From the NCBI GenBank assembly GCA_947396885.1, contig OX377201.1, positions 6,558,934 to 6,622,933 on the forward strand: 64,000 nucleotides of DNA, in the 5' to 3' direction. The translations under genes and the position numbers were made by a program. This stretch comes from Heligmosomoides polygyrus polygyrus. Lineage: Eukaryota; Nematoda; Chromadorea; Rhabditida; Heligmosomidae. The notes under the pieces are model-generated. The model saw only the letters and a program-made list of their open reading frames with translations. It was not told where the DNA came from and searched no databases. Positions 52,958 to 63,800 of the stretch are shown piece after piece. Position 1 is the stretch's first letter, and every line of letters begins with the position of its first letter.

Positions 52958-55412
52958 GTCGAAAAACTGAGGAATTGCAGAAGGAGGCAGAAAATCTCTA
53001 TGTGCAGCTGTACAAATTAATAAGGAAGTATCAAGGCCTGAGGAAGATTGTTAAGGTGAATTTAGGCCTTACAAACGAAAATATTTTTGGCCGAATATGA
53101 AGCACCGTTGGGGTGTGCTACCATGCAAAAATGACCTCAGTGAGTTCTACGCTTAGTTTAGCCCACTTTTTTACAAACTAAGAGGCCACTATGGTGCAGG
53201 AATACTACCAAACTTTTCACCACATAAATGCATTCATATTGCATCACGATAGGACGTAGAAACAGCGTGCGTGGCGCAATCCATAAAAGGCTAGAATCTG
53301 TCTTTGTCAGATGAAGCATCGCTAGAAAAGCGAAACGAATATAGACAGGACGGCCTCTTCCGACAAGGAAATTCTAGTGAAGGCTTGTATGCTAGTTCGG
53401 TGTGTTCTACTTCTAAAATAATTTACATTCAATGTTTAAAAAAGGCTGGGGAAAATGCTCCTCAGCTGGTATAGATCTAAAGCTCATCTGTTTTTACGTA
53501 CAATTTTGACCAATTTGTTCACGAAATTTTAAGACATTTGTTCAAGCCAGGAACGGCTGATGTACATAGAGATTATACGCTGTTACAGGATTGCGATCAA
53601 AACTTTTGCGCCAGGCGGGATTCGAACCCGCACACTCTGCTTTCCGAGCAGCGATGCTACCCCTTACACCATCGACGCTGTTTGACCTCACGTAACATCC
53701 TCGATATCCCGCTATAGAGGTTATATGTCGTTACAGGCGTAGCATCGTTGCCCGGAGAGCAGAAGGTGTGGGTTCGAGTCCCGCCTGGTGCAAGAGTTTT
53801 GATCGCAACAGAACATCCTGTAACATCTTATTCACGACGATTTCACACATGATATTCAGTAGCGAAGCTTTAAACAGAGCAAAAAGAACTGCGGCGGTGA
53901 CTACTCAGGAATGCGCCACGCTTTCTATTTTTACTTGGAACCACGAAAGCACTTCAATGACCTGTTTTGCTTTCCGAGCAGCACTGCTACGCCTTACACC
54001 ATCGGCGCTGTTTCACTGCACGTATTCTCCATCACGAATGCTACGTGCGGTCAAACAGCACCGGATGTGATATAAGGAGTAGTATCTCTGCCCGCAGAGC
54101 AGAAGGTGCGGGTTCGACTCCCGCCTGATGCAAGAGATTTGATCGCAACAAAACATTCTGTAACAACTTATTCACGATAATTTCACACTGGTATTCACTA
54201 CCGAAGCATTAAACAGAGGAAATAGGGCTGAAGTGATTACTCAGGAGTGCGCCACGCTTTCTATTTTTGCCTGAAGCCACGAAAGTACTTCGAATACCTG
54301 TTCTGCTTTCCGGGCAGCGATGCTACGCCTTAACCATTGCTGCTGTTTGACCGCACGTAACATCCTCGATATCCCGCTATAGAGGTTATATGTTGTTACA
54401 GGCGTAACATCGTTGCCCGCAGAGCAGAAGGTGCGGGTTCGAGTCCCGCTTGGTGCAAGAGATTTGATCGCAACAGAACATCCTGTAACAACTTATTCAC
54501 GACGATTTCACACATGGTATTCAGTGCGCAAGCACTAAACAGAGCAAAAACGGCTGTGGCGGTGATTATTCAGGCAGCGCGACAGGAGGTACACCCGCCC
54601 CCTGGTGAGGGGCGTGGCGACAGGGTGTACACCGCTGTTCTGCGCACCGGAAACTTTTATTTTGCGTGTCGAAGGTTTCGTAAGGCAGCCGGTAGACTCT
54701 CGTTGAAGCCTAGGGGATCGGGGTGGGTGAGCAAAGGGGTGAGAGGAAGATAGCACGCCCCCCAGCAGTTGGCGGGTGTACCTTCTGATCGTCCCCCGAT
54801 CATTCAGGAATGAGCCGCGCTTTCTATTTTTACCTGAAACCACGAGAGCACTTGTGTTTGAACTAACAATAGGTCGACATGCGTAGCAGCCAACAGATTA
54901 ATGTTACTCTTTCCAAAGGCAAGTCCTTTTGCAACTGTGCTTTCCTGTAGGGTTGGTATGTGAAAGATCGACAAATGCTAGCGCTTGCCTTGCCATAGGC
55001 TCGAAAGTACCCCGACATGAGTTCAGCTTCCGATTCACACCGGCTGAACTTTTCAACCGTTTTAAACAGAAGCCTCTTATTATGTTTGCATGAGTTTGAA
55101 TTTGCACCGCTTTTTTCAGAAGCCAGGTTCAAAGCGAGAAACTTGACGTCCATCTTAGATGGCATTCGAGTTAATTTTTCCTTTTTTGGTGCCTTACATA
55201 CTAGCCTCCCTACATGCAAATTTCCTAGCAGAGGAACACCTACATCTCAGATCCATGTCATGAATTCCTTCTGTTTTCAGGATCTACACGACAAATATGA
55301 TGCGTCTCGATTATACCCCATTATTCCACGATACCCTATACTCAAGAAGATGATCAAAAGTGTATTGCGAGCTCCTGAATTTGCTGATATTTGCCATGAA
55401 CAGACGGAATGA
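52958..55412 (+). CDS. 3'-terminal exons of an unrecognised protein gene
   Basis: Exon 52958-53055 (acceptor CACATTTAG, donor GTGAAT) and exon 55281-55412 (acceptor TGTTTTCAG, stop TGA) join in phase, encoding 32 then 43 residues. The first reads TEELQKEAENLYVQLYKLIR, KYQGLRKIVK: charged, heptad-like, coiled-coil character. The second has YDASRLYPIIPRYPILKKMI and APEFADICHEQTE. AATAAA follows the stop by about 35 nt (55446-55451). The first exon needs one base from upstream. It may be spliced from the 41635-52652 gene (through a weak donor in its last exon) or belong to a separate unit. No family recognised. Confidence 0.5.
53220..53300 (+). repeat. SINE-A 3' scrap
   Basis: CATCACGATAGGACGTAGAAAC and GTGCGTGGCGCAATCC-like landmarks. 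Confidence 0.5.
53578..54850. repeat. array of alternating inverted SINE-B units
   Basis: Three units of about 325-340 bp (GATTTCACAC-phrase at 53831, 54171 and 54496 regions). Each has a minus tRNA-like core (GGATTCGAACCCGC type), a plus core (GGGTTCGAGTCCCGCCTGG) and a shared linker GCGCCACGCTTTCTATTTTT. Cores have a perfect T arm but an irregular anticodon arm, so these are not functional tRNAs by inspection. Confidence 0.7.
54575..54801. mobile_element. MITE in third SINE-B unit, with TSD
   Basis: ATTCAGG is duplicated at 54568-54574 and 54802-54808, and the other array units lack the insert. Subterminal inverted repeat AGGAGGTACACCCGCC against GGCGGGTGTACCTTCT (15 of 16). Confidence 0.75.
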
Positions 55413-55445
55413 ATGTTATTTGTTATACGCGATTTTTAAAAAATG

Positions 55446-55451
55446 AATAAA
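55446..55451 (+). terminator. polyadenylation signal AATAAA
   Basis: Located about 35 nt after the TGA at 55412; a second GAATAAAGG lies near 55488. Confidence 0.55.
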
Positions 55452-55617
55452 AATTCGATTGCAACTGCTTGCCCAACGTGAAAAAATGAATAAAGGTTGA
55501 TGATCTTTCTGAAAGGGGAGTCCCTAAAATGGACAATGTGGCGCTTTACACTCATACAGCTTATCTAATTCATGTGAAAATGTGAAAAATGCGATGTGAA
55601 AAACCACCTAAGTCATC

Positions 55618-55795
55618 CAGGGATCGGATTCGTCAACGACTTACATAACTTTTACAGAGAATTCACAGCGGAACCTCAGATAACGCGGCTTACCGCTCAC
55701 CATATCGCCTGATAAGCCGTGCTATCAGAGACTTCGGCTGTAATTTTCTCTGTTAAATCGCTGTAAGTCGTTGAGGAATCTGGCTCCAGGTTCGC
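55618..55795. mobile_element. MITE-E copy 2
   Basis: Ends CCAGGGATCGGATTCGTC and GAGGAATCTGGCTCCAGG, subterminal AACGACTTACATAAC / GCTGTAAGTCGTT, palindromic centre GGCTTA..TAAGCC. Confidence 0.8.
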
Positions 55796-55964
55796 AGCTG
55801 GTTTTCTTCTTCGCTGGCATGCTTTATCAAATCTCCGTGACTGAACAAAGGCGGATTCAGAATCATGCGTCGACCATAGCAAGACATTTAACTGATCACG
55901 ATTTTCCTTGAAGAGACCGCCAGAACACCTTATGTGTAACCTTGCCATTTACCGTTGATTTGCT

Positions 55965-56370
55965 CCGTTGAGCGCCAGCAGCGTCTCCATTCGTCCCTGT
56001 CGCGTGCCAAAGTGCTTCAATGGATCCTTCTCGCACTAGGGACACGAAGAGCGTCATATCGTTCGTCCAGGGCTTTCAAGAAGAATTTCCACCACGGCGT
56101 GGCGGCCGTCCTGGCGTTCTCCTGATATTGCGCGGAATTTGGTCGACGACGGCCCTCATCTAGCGGTTACCGGAGAAACACATAGCGTGATCGGTCCACC
56201 TAATTTTCGACGACTTCGCCAAGGCGTCCCTGATAACGTCTTTAATTCTCGACAATTGACAAAGCTCCAAACTACAATACTTCTTTCCTTGAATCCCCGG
56301 CTTCTTGCATAGCCTTCTCGATCGAGCCGGAGCTGATCGAATGCTTGTCCTGTTTCCATAGAGGTACGGC
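55965..56370 (-). mobile_element. RTE LINE 3' fragment
   Basis: GAGCGCCAGCAGCGTCTCCA, GAAGAGCGTCATATCGTTCG and CACCTAATTTTCGACGACTT parallel the RTE copy at 45000-45290; frames broken. Confidence 0.75.
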
Positions 56371-56678
56371 TTCAGAGGCGTACCCTAGCGCAAGAGGAAT
56401 GGTGGAAAAGACGACATGAAGCCGGAAACTGTTCCCCTAGTTCGACGAAGTTGAAGACAAAAGTGGCTACACGAAAACGAGCACTGGTTAATTCCATAGG
56501 TGTAATAGAAGACAAATAAGGGTATGAAGGAAACAAAGGAAAATAAAATAACAAGAGAGACAGAGAGAGAGACATTAATAATAATGTCGGCGTTTCACTT
56601 CGACGCCAGCTTGGCTGCTCCTGGAGTCGACACGTGACACACGCCCGCACTCTCGCAACGATGTTTTGTTGCGACTAA
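56371..56678. other. no recognisable feature
   Basis: Includes a short (GA)n run near 56560. Nothing else supported. Confidence 0.4.
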
Positions 56679-56969
56679 AGGCCCCGCAGACTTCTGCGGC
56701 GTTGCCGCCCGCCAAAAATGATTTGAATCATACGAGACGGCACCACTCCAGCGGCGCCGGGAGAGTCTGTCTGCGCTCTGCCCTTTCGCGGCGGGGATCC
56801 AGAGCGGAAACGGGCGCGTCACCAGTTGGTCCCGACTAGAAAGACTACAGTACCTCGCCGTCGCTGCTGAGCGGCGCCGCTGGCCGCCGAAGTCCGCGGG
56901 GGCCTTTATCGATTTCGCCGTCCGCCGCCCGCCGCTGGCCGCAGAAGTCTGCTGGGGCCTTAGGGCCTA
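56679..56969. mobile_element. GC-rich MITE, TIR about 24 bp
   Basis: AAAGGCCCCGCAGACTTCTG at the left against CAGAAGTCTGCTGGGGCCTT at the right. Confidence 0.7.
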
Positions 56970-57040
56970 TGTTATACTTCGGCGACGCTGTTGTCGGTGA
57001 CGTCGGCGACAGTGTTGAGTGGGTGCTACGCAGTGCGAAC

Positions 57041-57140
57041 TCTAGCGCCAGGCGAGACTCGAACCCGCGCCTTCTGCTGACAGGGCGGGAATGCTCTACC
57101 CCATTACACCACGCCATTTGATCGAACCCAACATCCTCCC
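57041..57140 (-). repeat. SINE-B copy
   Basis: TCTAGCGCCAGGCGAGACTC then GAACCCGCGCCTTCTGC and CCATTACACCACGCCATTTG. Confidence 0.65.
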
Positions 57141-57336
57141 CTCGAGGAACCCATCAGCACTCACCCTCATATCGGGATGCGTCGGCGCTGAGGTCGGCAT
57201 GGAACCAGTTACGCTGACAGTCTTGATAGAAATGATTATGAAGCAGTTCCCAACTTCTCTCTTCTTGAAACCTCGGCATGGTGAGTTAATTTGTTGTCAG
57301 TATGCTGTGCCAAACGAGGTGGATCTTTATTACTGC

Positions 57337-57373
57337 GGCCTGACGTTTCGACTTTCCGTCGTCTTCAGAGGCC
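57337..57373 (-). ncRNA. hammerhead-ribozyme-like motif (best preserved)
   Basis: Minus strand: stem I GGCCT/AGGCC (5 bp), CTGAAGA, stem II GAC/GTC with loop GGAAA, then GAAACGTC. This matches the minimal type-I hammerhead reported in Penelope-like terminal repeats, cleaving after GTC. Activity is inferred. Confidence 0.6.
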
Positions 57374-57677
57374 TGAAAGTGGAGCAACAGGTTTATATTT
57401 GCGCTCTACTCCACCGAGCGCCTTAGCCGCCCTAGCATTTTCGACCCACTCCCGGAGTCACTACAAAGAGCCCGAATGTAAGAGACGAACTCACGCATAG
57501 GATCCACCGTTGGTATTCGCCCACGCTAGAAGACCAGTAGAGGCGAATGAGACCCACTCAGTGGGACTGTCGCCGACCGGTCACTTACAGTTCACAATGA
57601 GACACAAATGGCAAGAAGTCACTCGTAACAGAGTGTCACTCATTTCGGTTGTTCATTACCGGATTTCTACTAAAAAT

Positions 57678-58397
57678 CTAGAACGTCTCTAACGCTTTCC
57701 TTGCCGATATTTCTCCTTCAACGGCCAAAATGCTGCACTTCACCTCAAAATCGTTCCCGTTGTGGGTATCAATTCTATGTTTACCAAGCGGACTTCTTGG
57801 TAATCCACGTCTTTTGCTGGCTAGATGTTCCTTTACTCGTACTGCCAGAACATTTCCCGTTTCCCCTATATATTTTGCATTGCAGGCCGAGCACTCGAGC
57901 TCGTAAATTGCCCCGATCTTTGAGCAATCCCCCAGTCTTCCAGTTGGACATACAATGTAATTCTCCGATATGCACTGCGCATCATAGAGTCTATTCCTGA
58001 CTAGCTGCCGTTTTATGTTGTCGTTAGGAATGTTCACTAAGACAAAATCATCCCGCAGTTGTGCACTTACAACTCTCTGAATTTCAGCAGTGACTCTATC
58101 GGAGATGAAGGGAAACGGGAAAGGTATCCTATTTGGTCGGGGTGTGTTTTGGCGATTAGCGTGAGATGTGGGCCGACGACTTAACGTAGTATAGCCATTA
58201 GAAGCGGCTATATTGGAAGCTAGCTGCAAGGATTCTTGTCGTTCGTCAGGGCCTGTACATATTCTCGTTGCTGTGCGAAACATGTTGCTTATTACAGCTC
58301 GTTTCACAGCAGTAGGATGCGCGGACCTGGCGTGAATCAAGATCTTCTTGGAGCTTGGCTTACGGTACCACTTCACGCTAACTACCCCGTTGGACAA
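57678..58397 (-). CDS. Penelope-like RT C-terminus and GIY-YIG endonuclease ORF
   Basis: 239 codons, uninterrupted. Residues 8-30 (VSVKWYRKPSSKKILIHARS then AHP) are the end of a Penelope-type reverse transcriptase. A linker follows, and from about residue 165 a GIY-YIG-like domain: GAIYELECSACNAKYIGETG, then VRVKEHL and a distal EGEISARK. GIY-YIG nucleases cut target DNA for retrotransposition. The methionine start is internal to a longer ancestral frame; upstream RT motifs are gone, so this is an element remnant rather than a host gene. Confidence 0.8.
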   Translation of the reverse strand: MSNGVVSVKWYRKPSSKKILIHARSAHPTAVKRAVISNMFRTATRICTGPDERQESLQLASNIAASNGYTTLSRRPTSHANRQNTPRPNRIPFPFPFISDRVTAEIQRVVSAQLRDDFVLVNIPNDNIKRQLVRNRLYDAQCISENYIVCPTGRLGDCSKIGAIYELECSACNAKYIGETGNVLAVRVKEHLASKRRGLPRSPLGKHRIDTHNGNDFEVKCSILAVEGEISARKALETF

Positions 58398-58492
58398 CTT
58401 GACCTGTATGTTGAGATAGGCTGATTATGAAGCTTTGTATCATAGAAGCTTCAAGAGGCTGGTATTGAGGTTGTAAGCTCTCACGATCAGTT

Positions 58493-58601
58493 CGATCAAA
58501 CAGCGCCGGTGGTGTAATGTCGAAGATCATTCCCACCCGTTCAGCATGAGCTGCTGGTTCGAGTCTCGCCTGGCGTTAAAGTTTTGTACGCAATAAAACA
58601 T
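58493..58601 (+). repeat. SINE-B copy
   Basis: AAACAGCGCCGGTGGTGTAA, TGGTTCGAGTCTCGCCTGGC, tail AAGTTTTGTACGCAATAAAA. Confidence 0.65.
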
Positions 58602-58768
58602 AGTCATGAGGGTGTGCAACCTCTGTATCAGCCACTTGAGGCTTGAAGCAGATTAGTTGAATCATGCCCCCATTATTCCTTTCCCTAAAAGCTACATGTT
58701 TTTCGCCACGTGTTGGCCCGCACACATACAGCCTTTGTCACCTCTCGTTCCATTGGTCACAGCACGTA

Positions 58769-59965
58769 CCAGGGGTACGTGCTTTAACGATCGAGGAATT
58801 ACCAATTTACCGGATTTACCGGCATTTTTCGTTAAAAATGTTTAACGAAATTTAACGACGAAAAACCGTTAAATTGCTCTAACGACATTTTACGCATCTT
58901 TTTCTGAAATTTTACATCTTCTTCATGTAAATGCATTTTAGACGAATTTTTCGTGTGAGCTTTCGCAGTATCGTTGCGACACCGAGGAAGCGCTCTAGTA
59001 TACTTAATTGGAAGTCAGCGAGTGGGAATAGGAATCAATATCGTCCTCGTATTTACCATTTGCTTGCTCCTTGACCAGTTTATTTGCGTGCGCCTCCACG
59101 TGGCCAACGACCTAGCGCCAGAGCTGAGCAGGAGGAAACGAGCGCCTTGGGGAGCTTTCAAGAGCGTCGAAGAAGTCACGAAGAAGACGAAAAAGTCCGA
59201 CTCCGTGCCCACCTATTCGACTCCACTGTTCTTCCTGCCCTAACATACGCCTCAGAGACCTCGGCTATACGAAAGCAGGATGAACACGCGATCAGCGTCG
59301 CGCAGCATGGAATCGAGAGGACGATGCTCGGAGTGACACGATGACACGACTCACGCAAATGAGAGAAGGCCTCCAGAGTTCCGAGCTTTGTCGACGTTCG
59401 AAGATCAGAGACGCTGTCACATGGGCCAAGTCTGATAAAATTAGGTGGGCCGACCACGTTATTCGAAGACACCCGCTGAGCAGACGAGAGCCGTCACCAC
59501 ACGATATGTCAAGAAAACACCAGGATGCCCACAAACGCGTTGGTCGGACTTTCTCGTGAAAGCCGAACGAATGATATGATGCTGTTCGTGTCTCTCGACT
59601 GAGGAGGGTCCATTGGAGCACTCCGGCACTCGACAGGGACGAATGGAGACGCTGCTGGCGCCCGCCAGAACAACACAATAATCAGCGAAACGACAGGAGA
59701 TACAAGCGACAACGGTTTTGTTGATAATAGATAAACTGTTGTTTTTTTTTAAGTGAAGATGAAGACGTAGTCATATAATTACAAGCAGATGGAGTCGAAA
59801 AAATCAATAAAAAAGAAATCTGGCTTTTTATAAATTAAAATACTGCTAAGCTGACGACAGTAAGGGAAATATTATTGAACGAATTTACCGAATTTCCCGA
59901 TTTCAACGCAAAAATTTTTCGTTAAAAAAATGGTCTTTAAAAATTTGCCGCACACTCCCTATACG
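58769..59965. mobile_element. possible hAT-like frame around RTE (weak)
   Basis: Left CAGGGGTACGTGC with TTTTTCGTTAAAAATG; right AATTTTTCGTTAAAA and GCACACTCCCTA. The termini are only partly complementary and the flanking duplication is unclear (ACGTA). Confidence 0.35.
59080..59730 (+). mobile_element. RTE LINE 3' end
   Basis: Frames in order: APELSRRKRAPWGAFKSVEE, TVLPALTYASETSAIRKQDE, GIERTMLGVTR, TQMREGLQSSELCRRSKIRD and WADHVIRRHP. Same RTE lineage as 44985-46190 in opposite orientation; frameshifted and 5'-truncated. Confidence 0.85.
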
Positions 59966-60079
59966 TAGGGGGTGTGACACAATAGGCCTACTGGTGCTTT
60001 GACAGGCTCTGCCCAACCTCTGGAGGTGAGTTGAGTCTTGCATAACCGTTTAAGCTAAACCGGTTTTCATGAATGTATA

Positions 60080-60365
60080 GGACAAAGGATAAAGGAAAGC
60101 GTTATTCCATCCCTTTTGAGATGCGCCACGCATCCTACTACTATGAGATGTTGTAGAGGCGACTTTAATGCGTATTTAGCCATACAATAACTTCCGGTGT
60201 TCAGCCGACGAGCAACGCTTCACCCTTCCCAGACAAGTTTACTAGCAACTCGCCGACCTCGGAGGGATGAAAGGCTTGGTTGGTCTGGGCGGGAAATCCT
60301 AACCCGGAAGCTGGCATCGGGTGCACGTAACAGTCGGCACCTCCTCCGACTGCGCTACATGCTCC
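60080..60365 (-). repeat. SINE-A copy, diverged
   Basis: GGACAAAGGATAAAGGAAAG tail, GATGCGCCACGCATCC, GGTCTGGGCGGGAAATCC and CTCCGACTGCGCTACATGC. Confidence 0.85.
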
Positions 60366-60548
60366 TTCTCATTAATGTAGAATATAAAATCCTACCCACT
60401 ACCCTCGTCGGCCATAGAGATCTTGCTCATCAAGTATGGAAGGTCGCTTCTGTTCGGTGCATTATATAGGACTGTCCTTGAATTCATCCACCTCCACACT
60501 CCCGTGAATGCAATAATTTCCGCCCACTACCCACGCAATCCTGGGTTG

Positions 60549-60712
60549 CAAAACATGCATGTCGATTAAAACCGATCGCCGACGAAAGGTGTTCATACTC
60601 GAGCGCCGGCGCTGTCGCTCCAGTCGCTGGTGTCGTCTGTTCATACTTACGCGCGCTGCGCTCTCGTCGCTCTTGTCGCTGCTGCCGCGAAGTATGAACA
60701 CGCCCTAAGCAT
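60549..60712 (-). mobile_element. GAGCGAC foldback family (FB-4) copy 1
   Basis: CGCTGTCGCTCCAGTCGCTG, CTCGTCGCTCTTGTCGCTG and the terminus GAAGTATGAACACGCCC; reverse of the copies at 61529 and 61921. Confidence 0.75.
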
Positions 60713-60881
60713 GAATACGGCCTCTGGTGTTCCTCTAAGCGCAAAATCAATTCTTCTTTTTGACAGGTAATGACAAAAACAATATTTATAACATGCTAAC
60801 TAATCAACAATATATATAAAAAGTGGGCAGTAAACTAGGCAGACGAACATTCCAACAACGGCTAACGTGCGCTAAGTGATC

Positions 60882-63800
60882 TCAAACTATTTCTTCTAGG
60901 GAATGGATAACAGTGAACTCTTTCACCGCTTCTGCTGACAACGGCGCATTTCCATCTCGAACAACCAGCCTCACCTGAAGTCCTGCCTCTCTAGCGGCTC
61001 TTCCTTCTAGAATATTTGAATTTAACACAAGACAGCATGAGACAGCAGTAGTCAGATACCGAAGAGCTGAAGCCACCATACCTGCCTCGACATCTGTCAG
61101 GAACAGGACCTCGGCTGGATCGATATCGATTTCATTGCAGATCTTTCTGTAGGACTCCGACTCCTGCTTGAATCCAACAGTGGTATCGAAGTAACCAGAG
61201 AGCAGCTAAAACTCAGATTACGGAGATTTTCTGCAGTTATTTCGACGTACAACTGCTACCGAAGTAGTAACTTTTTGGCCAGTCACATTCGATTGAAGAG
61301 ACTGCGATAGGAATGTGTACCTTGGTCATGTCGCCGTCTATGGTGTGCGCGAAAAGTAGCTTCTGTGCTAGCACCGATCCAGAAGAGTAGATATAAATCG
61401 GCACCGTGAGCGACTGAAGAGTTTTGAACACTTCCGGATACACACTGCAACATGAAAATCATAAAAATAAAGGACTTTAGTGCACTAAAGACACAGAATC
61501 TTCCCTATGTACATATACCTATCAGATAGGGCCTGTTCATACTTCGCAACAGCAGCGACAAGAGGCGCAGCGCGCGGAAGAATGAACAGGCGACAACAGC
61601 GACTGGAATGACTAGAGCGACAAAAGCGACTGGAGCGACAGCGCCGGCCCCCGAGTATGAAAACTTTTCGGTGGCGCGCGATCGATTTGCATGTTTTGCA
61701 CGGGCGACAGGAGCGGCGAGAGCGCAGCGCGCGGAAGTATGAACAGGCGACAACAGCGACTGGTGCTATGGCATCCGAGTATGATCACTTCTCGGCGGCG
61801 CGCGCTCGGTTTTAATCGATATACATGCTTTGCACGGGCGACGAGTCGCTCTTGTCGCGAAGTATGAGCAGGCCCATACGGAGAGGCGCAGAATCCATCC
61901 CTCTGTATACCTATCAGATTGGGCCTGTTTATACTTCGCAACAGCAGCGACAAGAGCGACGAGAGCGCAACGTGCGCAGCGCGCGGAAGAATGAACAGGC
62001 GACACCAACGACTGGAGCGACTAGAGCGACAAAAGCGACTGGAGCGACAGCGCCTGCGCCCGAGTATGAACACTTTTCGGCGGCGCGCGATCGATTTGCA
62101 TATTTTGCACGGGCGACGGGAGCGGCGAGAGCGCAGCGCGCGGAAGTATGAACAGGCGACAACAACGACTGGTGCGATGCCATCCGAGTATGATCACTTC
62201 TCGGCGGCGGGCGCTCGGTTTTAATCGATATGCATGTTTTGCACGGGCGACGAGTCGCTCTTGTCGCGAAGGATGAACAGGCCCATACGGAGTGGAGGGG
62301 TGGCATATATTGTTCTGCATCATAATTCCCTCCTTTAATTTGTCTGAGAGCTTCAGCTACTGTTCCGTTATACGAGAGCAAGTTAGGCGATGTAGTGCTG
62401 TGGCAACGGATGATTGGTACAACTACCGCATTAGGGTTGCCCCACCCGTACAGGATAGTTCAAAAGCTCCCAATCTGGAAAGAGAACGTATGATAAGCGA
62501 ATGAGGACAGTCGTTAGTTTGGTCCACATGTGAAGCAGAAAGCGCCTCATCCGAACACATCCAATCAGGGCACCGAACAAACATGCCATAGCCAATCAGA
62601 GTATCGACCGTAGAGACCCCTCTCGCTGGTATGTGCGTCTGATGCAGGAAGGTTTTATGCGTCTTCCCATCACCACGTAGGCCACATTAACGACAAGACA
62701 GTCTGACAGACATAATCAACATATTCTGGAATAACAGCTACACTAAAAGTAAGGATAAAGGACGTCCTTAATCAATCCCTGTTTGAAATGCACCACGCAT
62801 TCTACTTACACGGGATCCCGTAGAAGCCATTTGATTGCGTAGTTAGCCTACACAATGACTTGCCGCGGCCAGCCGATGTACAAACCAGTGCTTTGCACTT
62901 TCCAGACAAGTTTGGCACCAGTTAGCTGACCACGAAGGGATGGAATGCAGGGCTGATCTCGGCGAGAGCCGAACCAAGAATCTCAACCCTAGTGCAGACA
63001 ACAGCCGGCGCTATTCCGACTGCGCTACCAGGCGCCCAGAGGAAGTTATGACCCAATAACGCAAAAGAAAGCGAAACGCACTGTGCTTTGATCTGTCCAT
63101 TCTCGTATGCCTCCTTCCACATCAGCCCCTGTAGTGTCTTCATAGCCGTGACCTGAACAAAATATCGTCCGAAGGCTAGAGTCATGAAGAACCTACACCT
63201 TTTCTAATAGCGACTTCTCTTATAAGTTCAGTGTTAGCATAGCCATGCATGCATAGTCTGACCTGCGAAGGAGTTTACGTTTGGCAATGCGGTGCTTCTT
63301 TAGTATCGAATAGAAGCCTCAGCCTAGGATGAACACGGAAGGTCTAAAGATAGGGCGCCTATGGGCATGTTCATACTTCGAGCGACAAGAGCGACTGGGC
63401 CGCTGGAGCGACAAGAGCGACAAGAGCGACTGGGGCGACGGACGTAGTGTGGTGAACGTAAATAATTGAGTAGTCCACGCTCCGTCCGCGACGAACGTGG
63501 GGTGGAGTACGCAATTAATTACGTACTTCCCACTCCGTCTGTCGCTCCAGTCGCTCTTACCGCTCGAAGTATGAACAGGCCCTATCACTGTAATACATAC
63601 CACGTGCGCGACTTGTATGCTGTATTTGTCCTACATAAAGCATATTTGAGCAATGAAAAATGATCGTTTTGAACAAGAGGTAGAATGCGGTGGCGGAAGC
63701 CACTTTCAAAAGAAATCTAGTACCAGTGGCACCATTTCTACTACCGTAATGAGAAAAATGATGATTTTAACGACAGTGGGTGCAAACCGAGCACTAATTC

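Larger units (their letters stand above)
57290..58430 (-). mobile_element. Penelope-like element A, 5'-truncated
   Basis: Minus-strand element. A reverse-transcriptase thumb remnant and GIY-YIG ORF (57678-58397) is followed by a 3' terminal repeat that shares GGCGAATGA, ACAGTTCACAATGAG and the hammerhead motif with element B. The RT palm is missing, so it cannot mobilise itself. Confidence 0.85.

Noticed and set aside
53609..53690. Possible tRNA-Ser (anticodon GGA) in the SINE-B array
   Set aside because: T arm is perfect but there is no long variable arm as serine tRNAs need, the anticodon stem is irregular, and the unit is a dispersed repeat with a shared tail.
61612..62381. 150-codon Arg/Ser/Ala-rich minus ORFs
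   Set aside because: Translations of GAGCGAC foldback repeats inside an intron of enoph1.
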